Source: Ustilaginoidea virens
Taxonomy: Eukaryota; Ascomycota; Sordariomycetes; Hypocreales; Clavicipitaceae
Assembly: GCF_000687475.1 (NCBI RefSeq)
Contig: NC_057322.1
Coordinates: 124,001-188,000, forward strand
Reading direction: 5' to 3'
Length of the DNA: 64,000 nt
The notes beneath the pieces are model-generated. The model was not told where the DNA came from and did no database searches. It saw only the letters and a program-made list of their open reading frames with translations. The stretch's first letter is position 1, and each line of letters begins with the position of its first letter. Positions 1-11,400 of the stretch are shown here, in pieces. Both the position numbers and the translations under genes were made by a program.

Positions 1-2062
1 TTATAATCGATATATTAATAATAAAAACGTATAGGCCTATCTTCGGGTTGAGGAAGGCGTTTAATGCTGCTTGCTTTTCAGAGCCCTTATTAGTGCTGCG
101 CGCTATAAAGGCCTAAACCCCGCAAAGTAAGATAATGCCGTAGAGGTACCTAGGTAGTTATATGGTTGGTCAGTTATAGTTACCGGTTTAGACCTATAGG
201 TCCGAAGTAAGGACCTTTTCGGACCTATAGGTCTTAAAGGGCTGTAGCTAGCTTAGAGCTTATATTTGCAGAACCGGTAAATCATAAAATATTAGCAGCC
301 TCTCCTTACCCTAAATGATATAGAGGTAGATAAGCTAGATCACGCGGTTAATAACCGGGCTGCTATATGCTAGGTATTGCAGCTAGTCTAACGATATGGA
401 TAGTCTATACCATCCCGGCTCTAAGTTTATCATTAAGAAGAAGGTACTAAGACCGTAGTAGAGGTCAGACCTTATAAGGTCCCGACAGCTATTAGTGCTA
501 AAGGTGATAACCCTACCTTTATTAGTCTCTTTTTAAATCCGCTCGATCTTAGTATCAGTAAGTTTAATGCCTTTATAGGAAATCTCGTATAATATCTAGG
601 CAATGGCCTCTTTACGCTTTACTATCTTCTTATATAGATTATATTCTAAAACTCTTTTAAATCTAGTATTGAAAGCAACTATATTACCGGCGCGCTATAA
701 GCTAAAGTTCCTATTGGGCGGTTTCTCGATATTACCGGTTGCCTATAGCCTATTACTAGCTATAGCCGTCGTAATGATATTATCTATACCTTAGGATAGG
801 GGGGTAAAGGATGATAAGGCCGACTCCTTGCTATATATCTTAACCAACTTTTTATACAAAATGCCGTGGTTTACTTCTTTATAGTATACCGTTTATAGCG
901 GGAGGTCGATTCTAGGAAATATAATGCTATATCTATCGGGGCTATTAATAATAGCCCTTGCCGAGCGAAATATGCAAAAATTGTTTTTTAGTGCAGATAT
1001 TATACTATTACTAAATATAAACTCCTACCTAATTATCCTTCCTATAGCTAATATAAGGTGCGGGTAGACCTACTATAGATGTATACTATTGTCGTAGTAC
1101 TGCCGCAATACTGTCTTAATGTTGTTATTAAGCGCGAAATTATTATACAGAATGCTGATAATACGGCCTTTCTCTTTAGCTGCGATCCTATCCCTAGTAT
1201 CGATATTGCTAGGCAATCGCCTAGAGTAGGGATTATACTCGCTACTCTAAAGTACGGTAAGGCTCTAGCGGTTAATAGCGGTAAAGAGAGAGTCGGCGAG
1301 CTATACTCTATTGATAGGTATATACTCGAAGAGAAAGCATATAAATCTAATAATATCCCTATTGCCAAATATAATTAATATACCAGTAATCTAGATGCTA
1401 TACTCACGCTTAATAAGATTGAGATAGCGATTATAACTCTTCTAAAAGTTATAAGCAATATACGCCTTATTAAGTATAAGAAGCTTAAACGAGTATAAAG
1501 CGGAACTCTCGTCCTACTACTCATAATTAATTAGGTTGCCGTTTGGGTCTTTACTACTTTTTTTGCTAATAGTATGAATCTTACGGTAGCTAAGTTCTAT
1601 CTTTATATAATAGGTAGTATGCTTTTAGCTTATATCCTTTTTTTTCTTCTTCTTTATCTCTTTACTAATATCCTATATCCTCTACTATAGCTTATTCTCT
1701 ATTAAGGTGCAGCGAATACTATAGCGCCGTTTCTTTGGTATTAATATAAATGCATTATCGCTATAACGCTTGCGTTTATAGGGGGTATAGGGGGTATAGG
1801 GGGTGCTTATACGCGCCCGGTCTTTTATATTATCTTCCTCTTTATCCTCCTCCTGCTCCTCCTCCTTTTTATTTTTATCCTCTTTATTCTCCTTACGATT
1901 TAAAAGCTTATTATCTAAATTATTATTATCATCTACCTCTAGTATCTTTCGGTCGTCTTTAATATCTATATCTTTTTTAATAAATATAAACCTCGTTTAG
2001 GTTGTTCTAACCATCTAGACCCGCTATATATCGTACAAAGTAAAAATTACTGTCCTACTTAT
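1..2062 (-). pseudogene. giant gene, last visible exon; SNF2-type helicase-like C-terminus
   Basis: Reads MVRTTQTRF region at 2014, a Lys/Glu-rich stretch, three TPY repeats at about 1780-1805, then AEYNPYSRRLPS-type globular sequence and GWYRLSISLDQLQYLAYSSP at about 310-420. The segment KERLLIFYDLP at 275-307 and AALNAFLNPKIGLYVFIIN at about 20-75 fit the order expected in the C-terminal helicase lobe of SNF2 ATPases ('xxLIFxDxP' then 'xxxFxxPxxxxxVLxxS'). A hairpin of two palindromes lies between them and probably marks an insertion or intron whose splice sites I could not place. The exon leaves the window, so motifs V and VI are not seen. The apparent frames at 603-794, 1079-1378 (+) and 1048-1368 (-) are shadows. 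The helicase call is a recollection of the family, not an alignment. Confidence 0.45.
190..234. repeat. hairpin: two palindromes as 17-bp inverted repeats
   Basis: AGACCTATAGGTCCGAA at 190-206 is the exact reverse complement of 218-234, with an 11-nt spacer. Each arm contains the palindrome GACCTATAGGTC (191-202 and 222-233). Confidence 0.9.
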
Positions 2063-2449
2063 CTAGCTTATATATTAGTAATATTAATATATTTCTATAG
2101 GACTGGTTAGGACCTATAGGTCTTAAGCTCCCTAGCTAGGTTAGGACCTATAAGTCCTACGTCCTCTAGAGTGGCGCTATAGCCCGGCAGCGCTAATAGC
2201 TGCTTCCTCTTTCTATAGGACTGGTTAGGACCTATAGGTCCCGAGCTTCTTAGCCAGATTAGGACCTATAAATCCTATGTCCTTTAGAGTGGCGCTATAG
2301 CCCGGCAGCGCCAATAGCTGCTTCCTCTTTCTATAGGACTAGTTAGGAACTATAGGTCCCAAGCTCCCTAGCCAGGTTCGGACTTATAGGTCTTATACCC
2401 TCTAGAGTAGCGCTATAGCGTGCTAGAGCCGATAGCAGCATCTACTTAC
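2063..2449 (-). other. intron (387 nt) filled by palindrome-bearing 118-bp repeats
   Basis: Donor GTAAGT at 2449 directly after TAG (CAG before RIP), branch TTACTAATA, acceptor AAGCTAG ending at 2063, phase 0 on both sides. The length is a multiple of three, but the interior reads poorly in frame and consists of tandem repeats. Confidence 0.7.
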
Positions 2450-2450
2450 C
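2101..2450. repeat. 118-bp tandem repeat, about 3 copies, two palindromes per unit
   Basis: Units start at 2101, 2219 and 2337 with GACTGGTTAGGACCTATAGG or a close variant. Each has a second, more decayed palindrome (GGACCTATAAGTCC type) about 40 bp further on, then a GC-rich tail AGAGTGGCGCTATAGCCCGG. Confidence 0.9.
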
Positions 2451-4425
2451 TAAGGGAGATAAATAGCGTCTATAAGCTGCTTTATTACTTTATAAAACCG
2501 CCCTACCTCTAACAGCTCTACGCTAGTATTACTAATGCTTTTCTTATTAGAATTATAGAAGACGATAAGGCGGAAGCCTAGGTTGTAGGCGCTTGCTTCC
2601 TTAATAGTCTACTTTAGGATATTAACTAGGAGGATAAATAGTATAGGTGTATGCAATTACAGCTCGTCGCCAGACTTAATAGATTTATTATATAACTTAA
2701 TCCGGCGAGCTATTATTTTAATAGTGGCTAGCGCGATCTTCGTCTTCTTTAGCCCTATATCAAGATTAAGGCTAATAGAAACCCCCCTCTTTAACTTTTT
2801 AATAATACAGCCGAGGTCTGCCACCTAGTATAGTAATAACGGCTCTACGCCGACTATATCGTATAGTCTATAATTAGTAGTAAGGGCTATCTATCGATAT
2901 AATCTTTTAAAATCTATTATTTCTAGTGGCTGGAACGACTAGATGTGCGTATCTAAGAGGAATAATATGCGGTATATCTCATCGACCGAAAAATTTTAGG
3001 TAAATGCCTATCCTTGCAAATTACGCTATGCCTAGAGCTCGTCTGCTGATATACCTTACAATTAAAGGGCCTATAGTCTGCTATTTATTTTATCCAAGGC
3101 CTTACCGGTCTTAGTAGCATAGGCCTACAATTTGCGTATCGCTATAATATAATATAGACGTATAGAAACCTCCTGCATATAAGACTCGAGGTGCTTACTA
3201 TAAAGGACTGCGGTAAAGCTCCACCTCTCTCGCTGTATTATAAATATATACTACGCGATAATAATGCTAAGGTCCATAGCCTTATACTATAGCACGCGGA
3301 GTATAGATACCTATTCGGCCTCTATTAGACCATTATAGGCCTTAGGGAGGCCTTTTCCGTTCGCCCTTATAAGACGATCAATTAGGGTAGAGGAACTAGA
3401 GAAAAATATACCGAAGGGGTTAAAATCGCTAGTAGTGCCTTTTAGCCTCTCGTCGGGCCTATCGCCACCATTGGTATTATTTCCATTATTATTACCAATA
3501 TTATTATTATTATCATTATCTTCATTATTATTTTCGTTATTATTATTATTATCGTTATCGTTATTATTATCGCCTATCGGACGCTTAGCTGTCTTATCCT
3601 GCTTTTCGCCTAGCGCTAAAACTATAGACCGATAAATAAGGCTTAAAGAAGTATTTCTATTAAGAAAAGGCTTTTACTCCTCCCTATCCTTACTGCTTAT
3701 TATAGGCTTATTATCGGGGTTATAATAGCTAGGGAATTTCGTGGGTAGTATTAATATAGCAGCCTTATGGTGCTTAATCTAATGCACCTTTCGGCCACTT
3801 ATCGACTTTCGCTATATATTAATATATTTAATAATCGTAAGAGCTTATGCGATATCTTCTGCTGAGTATATGCCTATAAATAGGGGTTCCTTCCGAATAG
3901 GGACATTAAGTTCTCCCACTCTAATAGTAGGTATAGGTGTTAGATAGCAGTATTAGTAGGGAGTATCGCCCTCCCTACCTAAAATATAACTAGCCTTTAT
4001 CCACTTTTTAACGTTAGTAGGGGCAAACTTAAGAAGCTATATCGTATACCCTATTGCTATTAGGTTGAAGTCGAATACTGGCGATAGTAGGTCGCGCCTA
4101 ATCGCTAGCTTATTAGTGATCGGCAGGAAAAGTGGCGCTCTTAGGTCCTTTATAATAGCCTCTATTAGCCGGCGCACCCCTGCGTTTTCTAGGCGGCGAA
4201 TTATAGCATTAGGTGCCTTAAAAAGTTTATTATTGGCAGCTTTGCCCTTTATATCTTTGATTCGATATATTAATATAAATAGCTTCTTTACTATCTCATC
4301 TAAAGGTCCCTCTTAGCTACTAGAAGTATACTATACCTCTTACGCCTCTGACGTCAGTTTGATAAGCTCTATATAGTCTAGGCCAGACCTAGCCAGCTGT
4401 ATTAATAGTTATATAATACGCGGAA
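2450..4425 (-). pseudogene. giant gene, coding block of about 659 codons
   Basis: One frame with long stop-free runs, including about 90 codons at roughly 4050-4315 (GPLDEIVKKLFILIYRIKDI onward). An Asn/Asp-rich linker (GDNNNDNDNNNNNE...) lies at about 3470-3590, followed by TTSDFNPFGIFFSSSSTLID and a helical section. The last codon before the donor at 2449 is TAG, which in the context AG|GTAAGT is best read as a CAG changed by RIP. On the plus strand, apparent frames at 3435-3635 and 4065-4316 are shadows. No known family recognised. Confidence 0.55.
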
Positions 4426-4529
4426 CTAGGGATATAGGCGTTAGTTAGTAGTTTGGGGAGGGGGAGGGGGGGGGGCAACCCTAGAAAGGCGGGTAGGACC
4501 TATAGGTCCCAGCCGGGGTTATCACATAC
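4426..4529 (-). other. intron (104 nt) with consensus splice sites and the palindrome
   Basis: Donor GTATGT at 4529, palindrome GACCTATAGGTC at 4497-4508 (21 nt inside the donor), a C-run, branch TACTAACTAAC, acceptor CCCTAG ending at 4426. Exon ends complete an ATT codon (A plus TT), phase 1 on both sides, and link two different reading frames. This is the clearest intron in the window. Confidence 0.85.
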
Positions 4530-5441
4530 TAATCTCATCTGCAAATGACTTAAGGTTAAATGTCGTCTTAAAATGGTTATACTATATAATATTATAATTT
4601 CTTATTTATGAATTAGGCTTATTCTCTAGAAAATATGGGCCCTCTGCGTACCTAAACGCCTGCTATATACTCTCCCTCCAATACTACTTTTTTTGGTCTA
4701 CTAGCGGTAGGAAGGGCGCTATATTGTACTCTATAAACTGCTTAAAATAAGCCGCCGGGAGTTATTTAAGCTTGTCGGCCTTGCCTTCCTTTTCTTTAGG
4801 TTTATTTATAGTGATCATAGAAATAGGAGCCTATATATTGCTAATAAAAGTGGTCGTAGGCTAGTATATATCGTAGCGCTGATTTACCTCGTTGTCTATT
4901 GCTATAGGAGAATATTCTATTTTATCGTTTTATTGCTTTTTTCCTTTTTTACCTCTATATACTGGTACTTACTATATAAAGGTCCTTTCCGATAGGTCTT
5001 CTTCCTAGTCTTTTTCCTATACTTCGTCTTCCTGCTCTAGTATTGCGGCTAATAGCTTGGGAACTCTACGCCTTATTTAAAGTCGAGGGGTTGGCATATT
5101 AGGTTGCAAGCTATTATTAAATATATTACCTTCGTATTATAGTATATTAATAGTATGCGATAGCCTATTATTAGGAGTTTCCTAACTATTTAGCACTTCT
5201 ATCTCCTTCGTCGCTTAAGCTAAGAGCTATATACGCTAGGATAGCGCACTATTATAATTATCTGCCTCTGAGACTGGCGTAGTATATATATCGACCTGCC
5301 TATTTAGTGGCGTTTGCGCGATGTGCTGCCTTAGAGGCTGCTGCTAGTCCTACTAGCTTGGCGACTCTTAAGCGCGTTTTATAAGTCGAATTATAGTCCT
5401 CTTAGTGCTTTAGCGGGTTTTGCGCACTATTTTATTATAGT
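4530..5441 (-). pseudogene. giant gene, coding block of about 304 codons
   Basis: Reads as a natural-looking basic and polar protein: YNKIVRKTR, QQPLRQHIAQTPLNR, PVSEADNYNSALS, AILEQEDEV, LPAAYFK, ending KTTFNLKSFADEI at the splice donor. The TGA and TAA that would otherwise end it directly follow the donor and lie in the intron. No known domain recognised; the Gln- and charge-rich composition suggests a linker or scaffold region. Confidence 0.55.
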
Positions 5442-5536
5442 CTATTTAGCTTACTGGTTAGTAGGTTAATCGTATAGAGGGCAGTTTAGACCTATAGGTC
5501 CGAATTTAAGCCCTCCTCTTCTATATAGAGTTTTAC
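5442..5536 (-). other. intron (95 nt) carrying the palindrome
   Basis: Donor GTAAAA at 5536 after AAAGAG, palindrome at 5489-5500, a perfect branch TACTAACC, acceptor AAATAG ending at 5442. Phase 1 on both sides. The upstream exon end reads KERKR and joins a similarly basic stretch (YNKIVRKTR) downstream. Confidence 0.65.
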
Positions 5537-5539
5537 CTC

Positions 5540-5863
5540 TTTTTCGTTCTTTTATTTTATATAGCAAATTAATAGTATATAAAAAAACTAGTAAGTTAAA
5601 AAATACAGGAGATAACTAAGTCGATCAGTCGGCCGTTATAATATAGATAGATGCTTCTAAGATAGTGCGAGAAAACTAGGCATAATTTAGGAAGGGCGGC
5701 TCAGACCTATAGGTCCTAAAAAAGGTCGATTTATAGGATATAAGGAAAAAAAAAGAAAAAAAAGAGGTTAGTATAAGAGAAGAAGTTTTATAGACCTATA
5801 GGCGGTAAGGCAATAGAGCAGTAGAACGGACTTATATAATAATTAATTTTCAGACTTATAGGT
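5540..5863 (-). other. unresolved segment with two palindromes and long T/C tracts
   Basis: Contains palindrome GACTTATAGGTC at 5853-5864 and GACCTATAGGTC at 5704-5715, plus, on the minus strand, TACTAACC followed by a long pyrimidine run at about 5730-5775. It probably holds one or two introns of the giant gene. Splice sites could not be fixed, and an in-frame TGA near 5630 argues against it being all exon. Confidence 0.4.
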
Positions 5864-6452
5864 CCTAATAGCGTAATATACGCATCCCTATTCTCCTTCT
5901 AGGAGCTATTAGGTATATAGTTATAATAGATATTGCCTATTTAAGCAGTATTAATAGTAGTATAGGCGGCGGGTAATAGTATTAGTAAGTGGAACCCGCG
6001 CTTACCTACTTATACTATAATACCTTTTTTCCACCCTACTAGCTGGCTAGGACCTACTATACTAGATGTATAGCCTCTAGCTCTCCGTATTATAGGCCTG
6101 GCCTAGTATAGTCTCTATCGTGCGTTGCTGCATCTATATTATCTAGCGCCTTACTGCTAGGTCCCCTAGGGGTAAAGGTAAGAAAGGGTTTAGCGGTTCG
6201 CCTTAATATGCCGGGTATTAACTCGCAATATGGTAGGTAGGTGGCAAATGCTCCGTATAAGCCCACTCTCCTATAGGAAGATATACTAAGGTATAGCCTG
6301 GCTCGACCTACTTTTCGCATTATAATGCGTTCGTACCGTCTTAGCCTAATAAGGGGGGGGGTTTTATACGTTATATATATAATAATATACGTAACCGTTA
6401 CCTAATAGTTACCTTCTACCTTCTATTAGGAAGGTAGGCATATATAGGGTTT
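5864..6452 (-). pseudogene. giant gene, third coding block; faint phospholipase-A2-like motif
   Basis: The frame is free of stops at 6090-6320 (MRKVGRARLYLSISSYRRVG onward). It contains GPSSKALDNIDAATHDRDY at about 6115-6175, whose spacing of DAA and HDxDY recalls the catalytic His-Asp of phospholipase A2 proteins; the match is short and may be chance. A hydrophobic stretch rich in Ile and Leu follows near 5900-5960. The block ends near a possible donor GTATAT at about 5887, or runs to a TGA at 5850-5852. Confidence 0.4.
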
Positions 6453-6519
6453 CTATAGGCCGGTTGAGACCTATAGGTCCTAGCGGCCTTTATTGCGAGC
6501 CGGGCTGCCCCCCCCATAC
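6453..6519 (-). other. intron (67 nt) carrying the palindrome
   Basis: Donor GTATGG at 6519 after a complete codon, palindrome at 6468-6479, branch-like CTCAACC, acceptor TATAG ending at 6453. Phase 0 on both sides. The junction switches the reading frame and enters exactly the frame that is stop-free at 6090-6320. Confidence 0.6.
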
Positions 6520-8423
6520 GATAAACATAAGGTTATAGCTATAGCCGTATATATACTGCATATAAACATAAGTGGCCTTTATCTTACTACCTACTTTATA
6601 TAACTAGAGTTTAATGCTATACTCTATTACCCGATATTTTATCCTCTTTAGCTTACCCCTTTCCCTCCTTTCTATTATCGGGCTTAGCGCTCCTATTATA
6701 TAGGGTTGGGACCTATAGGTCCGAAGGGCCCTTAATAGGCCGTCTGCCTCCGCCAATAGGAGGGTCGCTACTACTTATAATAGGGTCGATAGGCGTTCCT
6801 AGCGGGGGGAAATAGTAGATTAGCTACTATAGTCCTTACCCCTATATAAGTAGGGTATCCCTATATAAGAAAGCGGAGGAGGGGCTAAAAGCCGCGATGC
6901 TATTAGTAGAGAGGGCAGCGGCTAGCAATAAAAGAGGAAACACCTATATATTAGCGCCCAGTAGGGGGGCGGTATAATGGTAATACTATCGGTATAAAAG
7001 CCGTCGTCTTAGTCTTACTTTAAGGTGCCTATGCCTTTAGGTTTCGACTTATAGGGCTTATAGTAGATAGCGTTAAAATATAAATAGGTAAGCGTATCGA
7101 ATATAGCCTGCTAGGAGTAGGTTTTTCGTAGGTAGTATAGGCTTGCATCTTTTAGGCTCTAAAGGGCCACCTCTATTTTATAGATCTAATTGGCTATTTT
7201 AAATATCTCTACCTCTTCGGTCGCCTTTTGCTTATATAAGCCGGTAAAGGTCTTAAAGGGCCTATAGGTAAAAAGTCGATATTAGTTAGTGCGGTCTGCA
7301 TAGCGGCAGTAAAATATAGTAGCAATAGCCTCTATTATATTCGCCTCGTCCTAGCTGGGCTAAGGGGGGAGTAGCTTAAAGAGGCGAGATATATATATAA
7401 GCAGCATTAGTTGCTAAAACTGCATTAGGTCTGGGTCTTATAGGTCGATAAAGTGCTATAGAAAGGCCGCATTTAGTTAGTCAAGTAAAGTAGGGTCGGG
7501 GTTAGGACCCGGCCTATAGCGTAGTATAGCGAGCAGTAGGTTAGCTTATATTAGGGTCTGCCTATCCGGATGGGCGTCTTTTTATATATATTTGCCCCCC
7601 TATTAGAGCTATATAAGGCTAATAAATAGCGGGGGGGCATTAGTAGTACCGATCGGCGCCCCTGATTAGCATATAGTATACGCAAGGCTGCTTAGGTAGT
7701 TATAGGTTAAGTCTAGTATTAGTGTAGCTACTAGCTTTTTATCGCAGCCGCGGTAGATAAACTACCTTTTAATAGCGTAAGTGGCTTCCGGGAGCTACCA
7801 TACTAGGCCTAGCATTTGCGTATAGTCCCTAGCCGGGTCTGGTAGGCTCGCCGGAGTATATGCGTCCTAGGCCTCTGGCTGGCCGTCTGCCTCTATAGCG
7901 GTCGGTTAGCTTTATATTATAGCCCTAAAGGGGATAAGGGTTGCGTCGTTAGGGGCGGTATCGGGGGGGGAGTTAGCGGATAATAGGCAGGCTAATATGG
8001 TGGTATAGTATAGGGTAGGGTAAGGCAGCCTAGTTAGGCGTTTGCATTTGTATTTGCGTTTACATTCTAAAAAAGGGTCTATAGGTTCTGGGCTGCTGTT
8101 TTAGCGGCTCCTCTTAGGGCGGGGTATAGTAAGGCATAAAGGGGGGAGGGGGGGGGGAGAAGGGGAAGAGACGGCTATACTTCTGCCTTACTAGGGAGGA
8201 TAGAGGAAAAAGATAGATAGGGCTAGCTAGCTGGTAGTATAGTCTATAGCTAGGGTCGGACGAGAGGGCGGTAGATATAGAAGATAACCTAACGCGTTGC
8301 ATAATATAGTGCGTATATAGATACCTGGCCTTTTCGCACTAGTATCTAGTGCTATATTTGCCTACTTATAGCCTTAGATGGCCCCCTAAGGCGTTAATAG
8401 TAGTTACCTACTAGACCCCCTAT
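6520..8423 (-). pseudogene. giant gene, second coding block
   Basis: After the 65-nt intron the frame reads through NRGSSR, a proline tract encoded by the C-run at 8134-8160, SSPEPIDPFLECKRKYKCKR, then LPEATYAIKRQFIYRGCDKK and a long helical-looking section to 6520. Stops are TAG or TAA only. No known domain was recognised. A second possible intron lies at 6693-6839, but the segment also reads acceptably as coding, so exon structure here is not settled. Confidence 0.5.
6693..6839 (-). other. candidate intron with palindrome in the giant gene
   Basis: Donor GTAAGG at 6839, palindrome GACCTATAGGTC at 6710-6721, acceptor AATAG ending at 6693, phase 1 on both sides. The branch site is weak (CCCAACC), and 147 nt is a multiple of three, so retention as coding sequence cannot be excluded. 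Confidence 0.3.
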
Positions 8424-8488
8424 CTATATCTTAGATCGAATATAGTTAGGATGTATAGGTCCTAAAGGGGGCTTCTAGCCCTTTTTAC
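8424..8488 (-). other. intron (65 nt) in the giant gene, decayed palindrome inside
   Basis: Read on the minus strand: donor GTAAAA at 8488, a decayed palindrome GGACCTATACATCC, branch CCTAACT, acceptor ATATAG ending at 8424. Phase 1 on both sides. Removing it carries the frame of the first exon into the different frame that is open from 8423 to 6520. That frame passes the G-tract near 8150 without any frameshift, encoding Pro codons there. Confidence 0.65.
8450..8461. repeat. decayed palindrome copy
   Basis: GATGTATAGGTC, one arm altered, inside the 8424-8488 intron. Confidence 0.6.
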
Positions 8489-11400
8489 TGCCTGACTATA
8501 TATTAGATTAGGCGTTGCTCTCGCTTATAGTCTTATCGGTTGATTTAGCTTTTAACTCGTCCGATCTAGTTAATATACTGATTTTTTCTTATAGCGGCTC
8601 CTTCTACTCTAGGAAGGCTATTATATCCTTAATACTATCGCTTTAGCTGTACTCCTCGTTAAACCTATTTTTAAGGGTCTCGGCGGTATCTAGCTCGGCG
8701 GGGGGGTACTATATAGGTTAGAAGGCGGGTTATAATAGGCCGTCTATAAAGATATCGTTATCGCCTTCTTTGGGCCTAAGATCGGAAGATAGGCGGAGGC
8801 ATAGGGTATATAAATAGTAGAGTAGCGCTTCTATAGTATGCTTGTCGGCTGGGCGATATAAGGCGATTATATACCCGATATGCTCTGCGGTAAGGAATTG
8901 GGCTACCGCGGCTAAGTGCCGCCGAATCGACCGTACTAACTCCCTATAAGGCATAAATATAGCCGGCTAGCTATTATAGACTTCGCTATACTTGGCGATA
9001 GTAGCTCGCGGAACCTTATATATTACGTTAAAGTTGCCGGCGGTATATAGGGATTAGGCCTTATATCTTCGGTCGAACCTCTGCCTATAAGGCAGGGGGG
9101 CCGGCGTATCTATACCGAGCTATAGATTGATGCTGTCTAGGTCTTAGATATTAGTGAGTATATTATATAGGCGCTGCGTGTGGTAGGTAAGCGCTATAAC
9201 GGCTTAAATTATTATGGGTCGCTCTATATCGCGGGGCTAGGCGGCGTATAGGATGGGTAGTACCCGATGCCACTATTGCAGCCGTATAAGCGTTATAAAG
9301 TGCTAGTAGTTATTATAGCAGTATTATTGCTGCCTGTCGTTGTAGCCGGACTTGGGGCTGCAGCCGTCGGTATATATGTATACTATAGGGGCCTAGAGCT
9401 AGATGAGGAAGAAGGACGGGATAATGCTAGCCTGCCTGGCGCGGGGGGTAGTAGTGCGCTATACTAGCAGGTTATTATGGCTTGCCGGTTCTAGTATATA
9501 TTGTAGGGTGCCGACCTCTTTAGAGCGGTCTAAGTTAAATATAACGAGTATATAGTTGCCGATCTACTTTTAGAAAATATCATCGAATAGGAGGGCGCCT
9601 AGGTAAGCGTTCCTATAGTAGGCATTATATAGTATCTAGAAGAGGCTATAGAATATATTTATCCTTTATATCTTCTTCTCCTAGTTATAGAAGAGGGTAT
9701 AATAGATAAGCTAGGACTACCTATTGCCGGCCCCACGCTTAGATAGCCACCTTAGGTATATGCTATATAGCCTAATCTCAGCCTTAGGACCGTCGCTATC
9801 GCTATCGCTATTGCCGTCGCTACCGCCGCAGCTATTATAGCTATCGTTATAGTAGCGGTCGAGTTCAGCTATAGTATAATAAAACGGGTTTGCGTATTTA
9901 TTATAGAAATATTAGGCCTTAGCATTATAGGAAGGGTCGGGGCAGGGCCTACTGCCCGGCCACCAAAGGAGAGATACTACAGCTGTTTTGCTATCGCTAA
10001 AGATAGGCGGTTAATTATCCTTAAAGTAAATAGAGCATACCTCGTAGTATATAGTGGCGATATCTATAGGGAGGAGGATAGCTAGCTTAGGGTTATTACG
10101 GTAGCGCTCGAGTAGGAGGCGGAGGGTAGGCGGACCACTATAGACATACTAGGCCTATAGGGCGTATGCTGCCGACGTCTTAGGGAGGGTATCGCCGATA
10201 GTCTCGGCTACTAATACCGCCGGGACCTTAGGGGCAATAGCAGGCTCCTCTATATCCTCGCCGGGGAGGGGCTATAGCCCTTAGGCGGCTATAGTCTAGT
10301 ATTTATATAGCTTTTCTAGGAGGTAAAGGCCGTACGAGCGTGCTACCTTACTAACGATAAGAGTGATAACCTTACTCTCGAGTTTTTAGGCCCTCCGATT
10401 CGCCTGCCTAGCCGCAGGCACGGGGGGGTCTAATATAGAGACCTACTGGCATAAGCAGGCGGCGGCATGCGTATAGTACTCTACTAGGAAGCTAGTGCGG
10501 ACGGGTCCTATAGTAAAACTTTATATAATGCTCTGCGATAGCTATACGTTTATAAGCGGGTTGCAGGGGATATAGCAGGTGGCTAGTATAGCGAAGGAGA
10601 GGTATAGGTTTATTAGGTCGACCTACCCCTCGTCGAGCTAGAGGCAGCTATCGCGAAGTAGCCGGCCGAGTAGGCTAAGCCTGCAGTAGCATATGACGAT
10701 AGCCCTACCGCTATTGCCGCGGACGCAGGTCCGCTATATATCGCGCTATATCTAGTTATCGTAGGGTATATCGACCTCGCTGGTCAGGCCTAGCTGTAGT
10801 AGCCGTAGGAATAGTAATGCTATATAGTACCGCGCGATAGAGTAGCCGACCTAGGACTTAGGCGGGTCTGGCTAGGCTCTAATAAGGAAGATATTATCGA
10901 GCGTAGCGATAAGGCGGCTGGTATTAGTAAGGATAATAATATTAAGGTCGCGCATTAGGAGGATCTAGTAAAGGTAGTAATAGTAATAATAAGGGTCGCC
11001 TGGCGGGGTTATATCCCAGATGCCGCTACCTATACGCGCGTATAGCCGCACCTTTCCGCCTAGGGCGCCGCCGATATAGCTAGCAAAGAAGCTGCCCTGC
11101 GTATAAAGCGTGGCTATAATATTGAGGCGAAAGGTAATCTCCTTCCTAGCTATATAGCCCTAGGCGTCGACCCTGCCATCGTATAGGGTCCGTAGATAGG
11201 CCTGGTTGGCCGCCTAGGCTGCCTTAACCTTAGACCGCGGCGGCACGCCAGCCCTAATCGCCCTGCCCTGGTTATAGCCTGCGATATATATCTTATCTAC
11301 TACGGCCTTAGGCAGGGCGAGTATCGCTATCTCGGCATTAGCATAAAGCTTATAGTCGCTAAATATACTGCCGAAGAGCTCCTTATATAAGTAGTAGCCT

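Noticed and set aside
2014..2014. ATG at 2014 as the start of a separate gene, with the palindrome array as its promoter
   Set aside because: The frame is open upstream to the acceptor at 2063, and the donor GTAAGT at 2449 gives a phase-0 join.
5445..5445. ATA at 5443-5445 as a RIP-mutated start codon of a separate gene
   Set aside because: It coincides with the acceptor AAATAG of the 95-nt intron, which has a perfect TACTAAC branch site and matching phase.
191..6721. Palindrome as a promoter or operator upstream of several genes
   Set aside because: The apparent intergenic gaps turned out to be introns of one gene, and some copies lie within tandem arrays far from genes.
8134..8160. Frameshift at the G-tract in the giant gene
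   Set aside because: Splicing the 65-nt intron at 8424-8488 puts the downstream block in the correct frame through the tract, so no frameshift is needed. The ATG at 8302 is then not a start.
9267..9467. Plus-strand frame with a hydrophobic segment and acidic tail, like a small membrane protein
   Set aside because: The minus strand reads as continuous giant-gene coding here (NLDRSKEVGTLQYILEP onward) in the same frame as on both sides, so this is a shadow.
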